A DNA stretch of 64,000 nucleotides from Anaerolineae bacterium (GCA_022820665.1 JAJEFB010000026.1:62001-126000); one strand, 5' to 3'; shown: positions 51,872-61,138, counted from the first letter of the stretch. Translations and numbers: made by a program. The notes: generated from the letters alone by a model not told the origin.

Positions 51872-53524
51872 CTACCCGGGTTGACGCGCGATTTCCGGCG
51901 TCTGGTGATGCGCAATGACATCAATGGTCAGCATCATCCCGGCTGTTAGCACCGCATTGCGCAAGGCGGCTTTCATCACGGCGGCGCTGTCAACAAGCTC
52001 GCCACCGTTGGTAATCGCCCCGCTTATGACATCAAAGCCAAAACCATTGTCCAGGTCTGAGAGCTTTGCTATGACCTCGCCCGGTTCGTACCCGGCATTT
52101 TCGTAAATGGCGCGCGCGGGCTCTGCCAGGGCATCGAATAGGATGCGATGGGCTGCGCGCTCGTCGGGGTCATCGCCGGCTTGTGATTTGCTTTCCAGGA
52201 CGCTGCGGCAGTTCATGTAAGCCATGCCGCCGCCCGGCAAGACACCGTCGCTGACCGCGGCGCGCATCGCGCTGGCGGTCTTTTCCGCCAATGTCTTTTG
52301 TTGATCGATCTCGATTTCGGACACGCCGCCGATCCACAAGGTTGCCGAGCCGCCCATCAGTCGACCAATTCGCTTTTGAAGCGCTTCTCGCATTAGCGGA
52401 TCGTCGCTTTGTTCCAGCCAGCCTTGCAGGCGGCTAATATGTTGGCGCAACTTGCGCGGATCGCCTTTGCCGCCGATGACGCCGAAATTGTGGGCGCTCG
52501 CCCAGCCGCGCCGCGCCCGTCCGAAGTGCCCATAGGTCACGTCTTTAAGACCGTCTCCCGCCGCCTCAACAAGCGTTTTGGCGCCGGTCGCTATTGCAAT
52601 ATCCTCGAAGGCAGCCGCGCGATCATCGGCGTTCATGCCTGGTCCCTTTACCGCCATGACCTGGAAGTTCTTGAGTTTGCCATTCGCCATCATTAAGCCG
52701 GCCATCGCTTCGGCGGAGAGATCGGCGGCCACCAAAATCAGCTTTTCGATCTCTTGGTCGACGGCGATTTCAAGCATCGGCATGATGTGTCGCGGATCGT
52801 TGACTTTTGAATCCACGAGCACCAGGGCAGGCTCTTCGTAAACCGTCTGCAATTCGCTACGGTTGACGATCATATCGCGGGAAAACAGGCCGCTGTCCCA
52901 AGCCATGCCTTCAATGTATTCGCGCCGCAAAATTCGGCTGTGATCTTTACGAATATCAAGCCGTCCGTAGGCGCCGATGATATCGAAGATCTCTCCCAGC
53001 AATTTCGCAAGGTCTGGGTCGTGACAGATTGATTCGGCAACTTGCGCCAACCTGTGCTTGCCTTCGACAGTGTAGGTCTGTTCGTCGAGCGCGACGAGCG
53101 ACTTTTCCAAGGCTCTTTCCAGATGATGTCGCAAGCGCATGGCGTTCCCGCCGGACGCCAGGTAATGCAAGCCGCCGTTGTATATCGCTTGCAGCAACAC
53201 TGCCGCCGTAGCGGAACCGTCGCCCATACGCTCGTTCTGTCGGCAAATCAAGGCGCGCGCCAGCATGGCGCCGACATCGGCATCACGGCGGTGCAATTCT
53301 ATGACGCGACGGGCAATGATGCCGCCATCATCGAGCACTTCAGGCGTATCTTTGTTTTCAATGAGGGAAGTGACGGCTACTGTTCGCGCGGTTGGACCCA
53401 ACGTCGGTCGAATCGCAGACACAAGGGTATTGAGGCCGCGCTTTATGTTCTCCTGCGCTTGGGGCTGGAAAACCAGACCGGGTCGATAGGTTTTGCGAGA
53501 ATGAAATGGAGGCTTTTCGCTCAT
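51872..53524 (-). CDS. Divergent GroEL-like chaperonin (Cpn60 family)
   Basis: A 550-residue group I chaperonin homologue. The ATP-site motifs LGPTART (42-48), DDGG (65-68) and GDGSATA (101-107) align with LGPKGRN, KDG and GDGTTTA of GroEL, keeping Asp52- and Asp87-equivalents. The C-terminal PGGG segment near 430 and the last equatorial helices are present. At the site of the catalytic Asp398 the aligned residue is Lys415 (AEKTASAMRAAVSDG versus VEDALHATRAAVEEG). The Gly-Gly-Met tail is missing. No GroES gene is adjacent. It sits within a sugar importer operon, so it is a dedicated paralogue, not the housekeeping chaperonin. ATG 53524 is chosen; TTG 53542 adds six residues. Confidence 0.88.
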   Translation of the reverse strand: MSEKPPFHSRKTYRPGLVFQPQAQENIKRGLNTLVSAIRPTLGPTARTVAVTSLIENKDTPEVLDDGGIIARRVIELHRRDADVGAMLARALICRQNERMGDGSATAAVLLQAIYNGGLHYLASGGNAMRLRHHLERALEKSLVALDEQTYTVEGKHRLAQVAESICHDPDLAKLLGEIFDIIGAYGRLDIRKDHSRILRREYIEGMAWDSGLFSRDMIVNRSELQTVYEEPALVLVDSKVNDPRHIMPMLEIAVDQEIEKLILVAADLSAEAMAGLMMANGKLKNFQVMAVKGPGMNADDRAAAFEDIAIATGAKTLVEAAGDGLKDVTYGHFGRARRGWASAHNFGVIGGKGDPRKLRQHISRLQGWLEQSDDPLMREALQKRIGRLMGGSATLWIGGVSEIEIDQQKTLAEKTASAMRAAVSDGVLPGGGMAYMNCRSVLESKSQAGDDPDERAAHRILFDALAEPARAIYENAGYEPGEVIAKLSDLDNGFGFDVISGAITNGGELVDSAAVMKAALRNAVLTAGMMLTIDVIAHHQTPEIARQPG

Positions 53525-53642
53525 GCGATCATCCACGGGCAAGACGTGAAGACCAGCAACCAGGGCAGCTTATGAAGCCCAACAGTGAGCGAGGACGGAT
53601 CAACTGTGCCGAGATCAATGGCTTGTCGCGCGCTCGCCATCA

Positions 53643-54527
53643 TTAGCCCTTGATCGCGCCGCGCATGATGCCTTCGATTAAATAGCGCTGTCCGAAGAGA
53701 AAAATAATGATTACGGGGACGAGCGATACGACCACACCCGCGAGCACGACCGAGATGCTGCCGGTCATCATATAACCCTGCAACTGAAAGATGCCAATGG
53801 TGATCGGGTAATTCTCGTGCTGCAAGAAAATCAGCGGGCGGAAGAACTCGTTCCAATGGAAGTTAAAGCTCAAAATAGCCAGTACTGCCAACCCCGGCTT
53901 GACCAATGGCAAATAGACGCGATAGAAAAGCTGCCATTGGTTGGCGCCGTCGATGAGCGCCGATTCCTCAAGTTCAATGGGAATTGTCAAATAATACTGC
54001 CGCAGCAAGAAAGCGCCAAAAGCGGTTGGCGTGGCTGGGAGGATCAGCGACCAGACGGTGTCAAACAATCCAAGGCTGCGGACCAAAATGAAAACGGGTA
54101 TGACTGTTGCCTGAATGGGAATCATCATCGTCGCCAGGACGATCCAGAAGAGAAGGTCACGCCCTTTGAACTCCAGACGGGCAAAGGCATATCCCGCCAG
54201 CGATGCAGTAATCAGTTGACCCAGCACGGTGCCCCAGGTGATTATCGTGCTATTGAGGATCTGCCGGGCGAAAGGCACGGTCTCAAAAACCTGGGCATAG
54301 TTTTCCCAGGCGAAATCAGTCGGCAGCCATTTCGGCGGCACGGTGAATGAATCAACCCCGGCACGCAGCGAAGTCGAAATCGTCCACATGATCGGCGCCA
54401 GAACAACGCCGCTCATAATTGCCAGTATCATCAGGGGTATCCAGCGACCCAACTGATGGGAAACGACCTGCCGTCTGTGCTCGGCAGTCGATACATCGCC
54501 GGGCATTCGTGTCACGCTTGTCGACAT
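53643..54527 (-). CDS. Sugar ABC importer permease, MalG type (CUT1, second system)
   Basis: A 294-residue permease with six membrane segments, the first near residues 30-52. The coupling loop reads IELEESALIDGANQWQLFYRVYLPLVKPG, the CUT1 EAA motif, and the C-terminus ends GIMRGAIKG. ATG 54527 is preferred to the TTG one codon earlier because GGAG lies seven bases before it. It lies 20 bp after the MalF-type gene and 118 bp before the chaperonin gene. No ATPase gene is in the operon. Confidence 0.93.
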   Translation of the reverse strand: MSTSVTRMPGDVSTAEHRRQVVSHQLGRWIPLMILAIMSGVVLAPIMWTISTSLRAGVDSFTVPPKWLPTDFAWENYAQVFETVPFARQILNSTIITWGTVLGQLITASLAGYAFARLEFKGRDLLFWIVLATMMIPIQATVIPVFILVRSLGLFDTVWSLILPATPTAFGAFLLRQYYLTIPIELEESALIDGANQWQLFYRVYLPLVKPGLAVLAILSFNFHWNEFFRPLIFLQHENYPITIGIFQLQGYMMTGSISVVLAGVVVSLVPVIIIFLFGQRYLIEGIMRGAIKG

Positions 54528-54547
54528 CAATCAGCTCCCATGCCCGC

Positions 54548-55498
54548 CTACTGATAAAATACTCGGTTGCGCCAGAGCCACATCTGGACAATCGCCATGA
54601 CCAGGATCATCAAGAAGACCACGATCGCGATGGCAGATCCATAACCGAATTCAATGTGCTTGAAGGCGTGCTCGTACATCACCATCACCAGCGTGCGGCT
54701 GGCATTGCCGGGTCCGCCGCGCGTCATGATGTAAGGCTCATCAAATACCTGAAGAGCGCCAATCACGCCTGTTACCGTCGCGAACAAAATCTGTGGACTG
54801 AGCAAGGGAATCGTCACCGACCACAGTCTGCGCAGCCCTTGCGCGCCATCGACGTCCGCAGCGTCCAAGACTTCCTGCGACAAATTGGACAATCCGCCCA
54901 GGAAAATCAAGAAAGTGAACCCCATATTGCGCCAGGCCGAAATGATGGCGATAGAGATCATCACCAGATCGGAGGAGGTCAGCCAGGGAATTTGCGGGAT
55001 GCCGAGCAGCGTCAAGTAATAGTTGAGCGGTCCGAATTCCTTGTGAAAAATGTAGCCCATGAAGACGGCGACTGACGCGCCTGACATCAGCAGGGGCAAG
55101 AAAAACGCCGTGCGAAAATAATAGCGCAACCATACGCGGTTGATGCGATGCACAGCCAGCGCCAGGATCAAACCAATAGAAACCTGACTGCAAACAGCCA
55201 AAACTGTGAACTTTACGGTATTGACCAAGCCGATGATGACACGTCTGTCTTCCAGCAGGCGCTCGAAGTTCTCCAGGCCGACAAAGTCCGGGGGCTTGAA
55301 AATATTCCATTGAAACAGACTGAGACCAAATGAAACGAATACCGGTCCCGCCGTGAAAATAAAGATACCGAGCAGTGTCGGCAATAAAAACAAATAACCC
55401 AACACAGCGCGTCGTCGGCGCAGGCCGTCCATGGTGTCTTGCATCAACCAGTGAAAGATGCCGCCACCGGTCGCGGCTGTCGTTTCACGAGATGTCAT
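54548..55498 (-). CDS. Sugar ABC importer permease, MalF type (CUT1, second system)
   Basis: A 316-residue permease. LGYLFLLPTLLGIFIFTAGPVFVS is the first membrane segment; the coupling loop is EVLDAADVDGAQGLRRLWSVTIPLLSP. GGPGNASRTL is the short external loop common in sugar MalF proteins. It is 77 bp after the binding-protein gene and partners the MalG-type permease. Confidence 0.93.
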   Translation of the reverse strand: MTSRETTAATGGGIFHWLMQDTMDGLRRRRAVLGYLFLLPTLLGIFIFTAGPVFVSFGLSLFQWNIFKPPDFVGLENFERLLEDRRVIIGLVNTVKFTVLAVCSQVSIGLILALAVHRINRVWLRYYFRTAFFLPLLMSGASVAVFMGYIFHKEFGPLNYYLTLLGIPQIPWLTSSDLVMISIAIISAWRNMGFTFLIFLGGLSNLSQEVLDAADVDGAQGLRRLWSVTIPLLSPQILFATVTGVIGALQVFDEPYIMTRGGPGNASRTLVMVMYEHAFKHIEFGYGSAIAIVVFLMILVMAIVQMWLWRNRVFYQ

Positions 55499-55575
55499 TC
55501 GTCTGCCTCAGCATAAGTTAGAAGGGGTAGAGCCAATACGAGTCGTACTGGCTCTACATCATCGCAGTTGCTTGC

Positions 55576-57006
55576 TTATTCTTGGTAGTACTTCCGACCT
55601 TCGCGATTGGTCAACGATTCCAGCTCGGCTTGCATTTCGTCAAGCGCTTGCTGCGGGCCCATCTCACCGGACATGGCGAAGCCTGTATAAGTGGTGAAGA
55701 TGGTGGTCATCGGGTTGGACCAGGGCGGCGCCGGGATGGGGGACGTGGACGGATGGTCATCCAGCGTGCCGTAGAAGACATCGCTGTTGGCGGGACCCGT
55801 CGATTCGAAGGCGTCCTTTTGGCTATAAGAGCGGCGCGACGGTGTGGTGATGATCACCGGATTGAAGAATATGCTGCTCTGGAAGCCTTCGTGGCTGACT
55901 TCAATCTTCATGAAATCCCAGGCTTCATCGGGCGCGGTCGAGGTAGTGCTCAGCCAGTGGCCGCCGGTGCCAAACTGATGTTTTTGGTTGCGCCAATTCG
56001 GCCAATATTGAACATCGAAGTCGCCTTTTGCCATGCCCTCGTTGCCGAGGCGCCCAGCCCAGAAGCCGCCAGCCGGCGTCATGCAGAGCAAGCCGGTAGC
56101 ATAAAAGCCGGTGAGCGTCTGGCCCGTGCCCATGGCGATATCGGGCGTGACGCCTTCCTGCCACAAGTCGACGACCAGTTCCAGCGCTTCGACAACTTCG
56201 GAGGAATTGGCGACAGGATCGCGCCAGCGGAAGCCGCCGCCACGCCCGTCGGCTGCCATATCGCCCTCGTAGTAGCCGTCCCAGACCCATTCGCCGCCGG
56301 GCGCGCGCTCTTCGGTATAGAGGTTGCCGCCAGCGACAAAGATCCAGGGCATCCAGCTTCCCCAGAGACGGTTGGTCCAGGCGTAGCCGAAGACTTCAGT
56401 ATTGCCGGAGTCGTCTTTCTTGGTTGTGCCGCGGGCGATCTCGACGAAGTCGTCCTTCGTCCACTCTTCTCCCGGCACTTCAAAGCCGTTCTCCGCCAAT
56501 ACGTTGGTATTGAAGTACATGTTCGCGGCGTTGAAGTCGCGCGGCGGTTCGTACAAGCTGCCCTCGTACATCATGGCTTCGGTCAATGAGGGATGCACAT
56601 CGGAGAAGAAATCGGTCCAGAAGTCCTGGTCGGGATCGCTGGTGATGCGGTCATCAAGCGGCGCCGCCAAACCTTGACCGGCGAATAGCTGGCATGCCTC
56701 GGTCGCGGCATAGCCGACATCAATCGACTCGCCAGCTGCCACCAGCGCCAGAATCTTGGCAGCCACCTCTTCGTGGTCAATACCCGTAAGCACGACCCAC
56801 TCGACATTCACGTTGGGATTCCGCGCCATCTGAATGTCGGCGACCGGCTGCAGCGTATTGTCATCGAGACCAGCGGTCTGCACTTTGATGGTCACCATAT
56901 CCTGCGCGATTACACGAACCGGCAAACCGGACATCACCAAGCCTGTGCTGCCGGCGGCCGCCAACTTCAGTAAATCGCGGCGACTCATTTTCTTTTCTGC
57001 GCTCAT
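55576..57006 (-). CDS. Sugar ABC importer substrate-binding protein with Tat signal
   Basis: A 476-residue family-1 binding protein. The N-terminus has MSRRDLLKLAAAGSTGLVMSG, a twin-arginine motif and hydrophobic core, so it is exported folded by the Tat system, unlike the Sec-type signals of the other four binding proteins here. The long middle part, with many Trp and Gly residues around EWVWDGYYEGDMAADGRGGGFRW, suits sugar binding. AGGAGG precedes ATG 57006. It is the first gene of the eight-gene operon ending at 47521. Predicted to deliver a fructose- or sucrose-like oligosaccharide to the GH32-like enzyme (inference). Confidence 0.91.
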   Translation of the reverse strand: MSAEKKMSRRDLLKLAAAGSTGLVMSGLPVRVIAQDMVTIKVQTAGLDDNTLQPVADIQMARNPNVNVEWVVLTGIDHEEVAAKILALVAAGESIDVGYAATEACQLFAGQGLAAPLDDRITSDPDQDFWTDFFSDVHPSLTEAMMYEGSLYEPPRDFNAANMYFNTNVLAENGFEVPGEEWTKDDFVEIARGTTKKDDSGNTEVFGYAWTNRLWGSWMPWIFVAGGNLYTEERAPGGEWVWDGYYEGDMAADGRGGGFRWRDPVANSSEVVEALELVVDLWQEGVTPDIAMGTGQTLTGFYATGLLCMTPAGGFWAGRLGNEGMAKGDFDVQYWPNWRNQKHQFGTGGHWLSTTSTAPDEAWDFMKIEVSHEGFQSSIFFNPVIITTPSRRSYSQKDAFESTGPANSDVFYGTLDDHPSTSPIPAPPWSNPMTTIFTTYTGFAMSGEMGPQQALDEMQAELESLTNREGRKYYQE

Positions 57007-57257
57007 GTTTCCTCCTGAAAATTTAGTTTTTGACTTTGTGGATAAATTGGTTCATCATTGTCTTGGGCATCACCTCCTCGTTTTCAGAATCATGTCCAAA
57101 TGGTCGCTGAGTCTCGACTACAGTGTCGGATTTCAGCTTGATTGATACCGGACAACGACTAATTTCCAGTCTGTCGCCGTCGAGCGAGATAACTTTCGAA
57201 AGACTACAATTCTTTTGGCGATTCGTCACGAAAAGCAGCGAATCCATGTATCGGCTA

Positions 57258-57286
57258 ACCATAACATTATTTTGTTCCTCACGCAA
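57258..57286 (-). promoter_or_regulatory. Possible promoter of the chaperonin/sugar operon
   Basis: On the minus strand TTGCGT (57286-57281), 17-bp spacer, TATGGT (57263-57258). The -10 is moderate. The -35 is one arm of the palindrome at 57281-57296. Confidence 0.45.
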
Positions 57287-57296
57287 ACCATTGCGT
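57281..57296. promoter_or_regulatory. Palindrome, LacI-like half-sites with altered centre
   Basis: ACGCAAACCATTGCGT: arms ACGCAA and TTGCGT with an ACCA centre. LacI-type operators usually have GCAA-NCGN-TTGC, so only the central CG is missing. No regulator gene lies in this operon. Confidence 0.5.
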
Positions 57297-57382
57297 TAAA
57301 AAACTACGCATCAATTTGGACAGATAACAGCCCGGAAAATGTCTCTCTCGCGCGGGCGGTGAAAAGATGCCTGAAAGTCCTC

Positions 57383-58483
57383 TCAAATGACCAGAATATC
57401 TCGCGGAAAGCTGGTCAAGCTTTCGCAGCCGTCTTCCGTGATGAGGACGTCATCCTCAATGCGAACGCCGATTTCGCCCATACGATATATGCCCGGTTCG
57501 ATGGTGAAGACCATGCCCGGTTCCAAGGGGCGCTGGTTGCCCTCGACGATGTAAGGCGCTTCGTGCGCTTGCAGCCCAAGTCCGTGGCCCGTGCGGTGCC
57601 GCATCAGCGATTCGTATCCGGCGTCTATAAAAACTTGCCGCGCCGCAATATCAACGGATTCGGCAGTAACGCCGGGCTTTGCGGCACGTCGTCCGGCTTC
57701 ATTCGCGGCTTGCACCACTGCATAGAAGTCGCGGTGCTCGTCGCTGACCTCGCCGAGGAAAACCGTGCGCGTGATATCGGCGCAGTAACCGCCGAAACTC
57801 GCGCCAAAATCGAAAATCAGCGGATCGCCTCGCTCCATGCGATAGTCCAGAGGACCGGAATGGGGCAGCGCTGTATTGCCGCCGGCATGCAGGATGATGT
57901 CGAAGGACAGCCCCTCGCCGCCCATTTCTCTCATGCGCTCGTCCAGGATGGCTGCAAGTTCGATCTCACTCATGCCGGCGCGGGCTTCGCCGAGCGTTGC
58001 CCGCAGGGCGTTCTCGGAGATTTGTATGGCGCGTCGGAGCGCGGCGACTTCTCCGGCATCCTTGATCATGCGCAGTTCTTCCAGCGCTTCCGAGGCGTCG
58101 ATCACCAGCGCGTCGGGCGCCGCGGAGCGGATGGCTTCGCCTTCAAAAAAGCGCATGAACAAGCCCTCGACGCCGATGGTCTTGCCCGGCGCGCCAAGGT
58201 CGCAAAGCGCGTCGCGGAAGGCAGTTTGGTAACCACTCGCATCGCTGTATGCAAATAATCGAGCTTGTACCGCATGTCGCTCAAAAAGGGGAATCTCCAA
58301 TTCGGGGATGACGGCCACCGGCTCGGCATCTATAGCCAGGAAAATGACAATAGGGCGTTCCAGGACAAAGTGCACTGCGTCGAAAAGGTAACGATGGTTG
58401 GGTCCCGGGATCAGCGCGACTATGTCCAGTCCGGCATTTCGCATGATCGCGTACATTTTATCGAAACGGATCTGGTTACTCAT
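57383..58483 (-). CDS. M24-family Xaa-Pro aminopeptidase-like peptidase
   Basis: A 366-residue pita-bread metallopeptidase. A creatinase-like N-domain (residues 1-130) precedes the catalytic domain, where metal ligands are seen in FDFGASFGGYCADITR (two Asp), RTGHGLGLQAHE (His), IEPGIY (Glu) and RIEDDVLI (Glu). Family members remove N-terminal residues before Pro or cleave creatine-like amides. No signal peptide. It is 42 bp after the permease gene. In a cluster with HyuA/HyuB it may help process N-substituted amino acids or small peptides. Confidence 0.92.
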   Translation of the reverse strand: MSNQIRFDKMYAIMRNAGLDIVALIPGPNHRYLFDAVHFVLERPIVIFLAIDAEPVAVIPELEIPLFERHAVQARLFAYSDASGYQTAFRDALCDLGAPGKTIGVEGLFMRFFEGEAIRSAAPDALVIDASEALEELRMIKDAGEVAALRRAIQISENALRATLGEARAGMSEIELAAILDERMREMGGEGLSFDIILHAGGNTALPHSGPLDYRMERGDPLIFDFGASFGGYCADITRTVFLGEVSDEHRDFYAVVQAANEAGRRAAKPGVTAESVDIAARQVFIDAGYESLMRHRTGHGLGLQAHEAPYIVEGNQRPLEPGMVFTIEPGIYRMGEIGVRIEDDVLITEDGCESLTSFPRDILVI

Positions 58484-58525
58484 CAGGAAATGACCTCTCG
58501 TGCTGAAGCAGCAATTGCAGTTGCG

Positions 58526-59368
58526 TTAGCGGTTTGGGTTGCGCGCATCGTTCAATCCGTCGCCGAGCAAGGTGATGCCGACCACGACCAGCGTGATCGC
58601 CACAGCCGGGAAGGCGCCGATCCACCATTCGGTCAGAAAATAGATGCGTCCCCATGCGACCATCGCGCCCCATTCCGGCGTCGGGGCGCTCGCGCCCAAG
58701 CCGATAAAGCTCAAGCTGGCGAGCAGCAATACAGCCAGACCCAGATCGAGGCTGATGCGCACAATGATGGCATAAACGGCGTTTGGCAAAATGTGTCGGA
58801 AGATGATCGCCGGCGACGACGCGCCCATCGCCCTGGCCGCGGTCACGAATTCCATTTCGCTAAGCTGGATCGTGATGCCTCGCAGCAGGCGCGCATAAAC
58901 GGGCCACCAGACCGCCGCCGCGGCGATGATGGCGCTGCGCAGGCCGGGACCGAGCGCCGCGCTGACAGCCAGCGCTAGGATCAAGCTGGGAAAAGCCAGG
59001 ACCAGATCGACCAGGGTCATGATGACACGATCGCTCCAGCCGCGCCAGAAGCCGGCCACCGTGCCCAGGACGACGCCGACAAGGCAGGCGACGCCGATGA
59101 TCAGCGAGGCGGCGACCAGAGAAATGCGCGCGCCGTAGACGACGCGGCTGTATACATCGCGGCCGAGTTCATCAGTGCCAAAAAAGTGCTCGGCGCTAGG
59201 CGGCGCGTATAACTCACGGATGGAAGTCTTGGTCGGATCGTGACTGGCGAAGATCTCGGGCAGCAGCGCAAAGAGAACGAAGGGCAGGATCAGCAATCCG
59301 CCGGTGGTCAAACCGGGGTTCCTTCTACAGAACTTTGTCAGCTTGGCGACAACGTGGTCATCTCCCAC
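58526..59368 (-). CDS. Lone ABC importer permease, DppC/OppC type
   Basis: A 280-residue DppC-type permease. The first helix (20-40) is followed by FFGTDELGRDVYSRVVYGAR, the family hallmark, and the coupling loop MEFVTAARAMGASSPAIIFRHILPNAV. No DppB, ATPase or binding-protein gene lies within the window near it. Its partners are probably upstream of HyuA, beyond 64000, or elsewhere. GTG 59368 is the start used. It is 36 bp after the HyuB stop. Confidence 0.9.
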   Translation of the reverse strand: MGDDHVVAKLTKFCRRNPGLTTGGLLILPFVLFALLPEIFASHDPTKTSIRELYAPPSAEHFFGTDELGRDVYSRVVYGARISLVAASLIIGVACLVGVVLGTVAGFWRGWSDRVIMTLVDLVLAFPSLILALAVSAALGPGLRSAIIAAAAVWWPVYARLLRGITIQLSEMEFVTAARAMGASSPAIIFRHILPNAVYAIIVRISLDLGLAVLLLASLSFIGLGASAPTPEWGAMVAWGRIYFLTEWWIGAFPAVAITLVVVGITLLGDGLNDARNPNR

Positions 59369-59404
59369 CGATGTATCCCTTTCTTTGGTCGGCGCGTACG
59401 CGCT

Positions 59405-61138
59405 TCAACTGCTGTTTGCCAGTTGGCGCCGCTTTTCCTCGGATGCTCCCCTGTTCACTTGCAAGGTCTGCGCTTCCAGGATGACGCCATAGACCGTCTC
59501 AGCTTGCTCCAGGGAAACCAAGCCATCGCGCACGTCCGATTGCACATCTTCAAATGCGCGTTCCAGGGGCGAACCGTAACCGCCGCCGGCAGCCGTATCG
59601 AATCCGACTGTCATATCGCTGTCGGTTATGGGCAGCGCGCTGGCGACCTCGACTTTCTCGGCGCGCGTTAGAGCGGCACCGTCGCGCAGTATTTCGGCGG
59701 ATATGCCGCCGCCGCCCCCATGCAAACCGAATGGCGGAACGTGTTGACCGGCAGCGTGAACGGCGACAGTCGCTGACCCGTCGAAGCTGGGCAGCAGTCC
59801 CAATTCCATGCGCTGCGCCAGTCCGCCGCGCTGCTGCCCGGCGCCACCCGAATCGGTGATAAATTCGCGGCAGCGCGTCAAGATCGGTACCGTGATTTCG
59901 AATAGCTCAACCGGAACTGCGCCGGCGAGCGCCGGTACCTGGACAGTCGAAATCCCGTTTGAGCGGGCATTGGCTCCCATGCCGCCGGCGCTGAACAAAT
60001 AGCAGTGCTCCACCGCCCCGTCCTCCGCGGCAGTAGTGAAAACGCGCGTGCTCACCAGAAATCCGGAGCCGGCGATCACGCGATCGGGCAAGACTTCTGC
60101 CAAAGCCCGCAGAACAGCGCCAAATATATGCGCGCCGATACGATGACGTTGGTTGCAGGAGGCGGGCCGCTGCGCGTTCAGGATGCAGCCGGGCGGCGCG
60201 CTGGCATGGATCGGTCGATAGCAGCCGTCATTTCCCGGAACATCCGGCAATAGGGTGGCTTTCAGGGCGTAGGATATTTGTCCATGTGTAAAAGTGAATG
60301 TCACGTTGATGCCCCCGCGAGGCTGCTGTGGCGATGTGCCGCTGAAGTCGATATCGATTTCCTCGCCGCGCACTTCAAGCGCGCAGACTAATTTCAGGGG
60401 TTGATCCAACTCGTCAACGATCACTTGGGATCGGTAAACGCCGTCAGGCAGCGCGCTGATCGCCTTTCTCATCGCAGCTTCGGAGCGGCGGTGAATCTCG
60501 CGGGAAACCGCTCGCAGATCCGGGAGGTCATACTCGTCGAGCAGCGCCAGGCAGCGGTCGGCGCCGGTCTGGTTGGCGGCGGCTTGCGCGTGGATGTCGC
60601 CGATGACGGCGGTCGGCAGGCGAACATTGGCAGCTACGAAATCGAGCACGGTCTGGTTCAACACACCGCCTTGATAGAGCCGCACCAGCGGGATCAGCAA
60701 GCCTTCTTCGTAGCTGTCGGTGACGCGATTGGTGTCGATGGAGCCGCCGACATCGGCGTGGTGCGCGATGCTGGCGGCGAAGCCTACGAGAATGTCATTT
60801 TTGAAAAATGGCGTGATCACAGTGATATCGGGATGGTGGCCCGCATTCTGCCAGGGATCATTTGAAATGAAGACATCACCCGGCGCAATGTTGTCCCGTC
60901 CGAACTGTTCCAGCACGATGCTGCATGTGTAGGGCATCGTTCGATTGAAGATAGGCAAGCTGCGATGCGCATGCGCGATGCACTGCGCATCGGCGTCGAC
61001 AAGCACGCAGCCGTAGTCGTTTGAGGCGGTTATGGTGGTGGAGAAAGCCGTCCGAGCCAGCGTCGTCGACATTTGGTCGGCGACGGTGATCAATCGCTGC
61101 CAAAGGATTTCCAGTGTCAGTGGATCGATTTCGCTCAT
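59405..61138 (-). CDS. hyuB: Hydantoinase B / acetone carboxylase alpha-like subunit (HyuB)
   Basis: A 577-residue HyuB protein starting DPLTLEILWQRLITVADQMSTTLARTAFSTTI, the standard HyuB opening with NDYGCVLVDADAQCIAHAHRSLP after it and FISNDPW as a conserved site. HyuB works with HyuA in ATP-dependent opening of 5-oxoproline, N-methylhydantoin or similar rings, or in acetophenone-type carboxylation. ATG 61138 overlaps the racemase stop by four bases. The longer frame to 61243 would overlap the racemase gene and is rejected. It is coupled with HyuA by order. Confidence 0.92.
   Translation of the reverse strand: MSEIDPLTLEILWQRLITVADQMSTTLARTAFSTTITASNDYGCVLVDADAQCIAHAHRSLPIFNRTMPYTCSIVLEQFGRDNIAPGDVFISNDPWQNAGHHPDITVITPFFKNDILVGFAASIAHHADVGGSIDTNRVTDSYEEGLLIPLVRLYQGGVLNQTVLDFVAANVRLPTAVIGDIHAQAAANQTGADRCLALLDEYDLPDLRAVSREIHRRSEAAMRKAISALPDGVYRSQVIVDELDQPLKLVCALEVRGEEIDIDFSGTSPQQPRGGINVTFTFTHGQISYALKATLLPDVPGNDGCYRPIHASAPPGCILNAQRPASCNQRHRIGAHIFGAVLRALAEVLPDRVIAGSGFLVSTRVFTTAAEDGAVEHCYLFSAGGMGANARSNGISTVQVPALAGAVPVELFEITVPILTRCREFITDSGGAGQQRGGLAQRMELGLLPSFDGSATVAVHAAGQHVPPFGLHGGGGGISAEILRDGAALTRAEKVEVASALPITDSDMTVGFDTAAGGGYGSPLERAFEDVQSDVRDGLVSLEQAETVYGVILEAQTLQVNRGASEEKRRQLANSS

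Larger units (their letters stand above)
57007..57382. other. Intergenic region upstream of the chaperonin/sugar operon
   Basis: 376 bp, AT-richer than its neighbours. It contains a promoter with an overlapping palindrome for the minus-strand operon (57258-57296). An open frame of 87 codons (57023-57286, minus, TTG start) covers much of it, but the product resembles nothing known to me and I treat it as leader sequence. Nothing else is seen. Confidence 0.6.

Noticed and set aside
57023-57286. An 87-codon open frame on the minus strand upstream of the Tat-signal binding protein
   Set aside because: TTG start within the promoter/palindrome, no family resemblance, AT-rich leader composition. 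Treated as untranslated leader.
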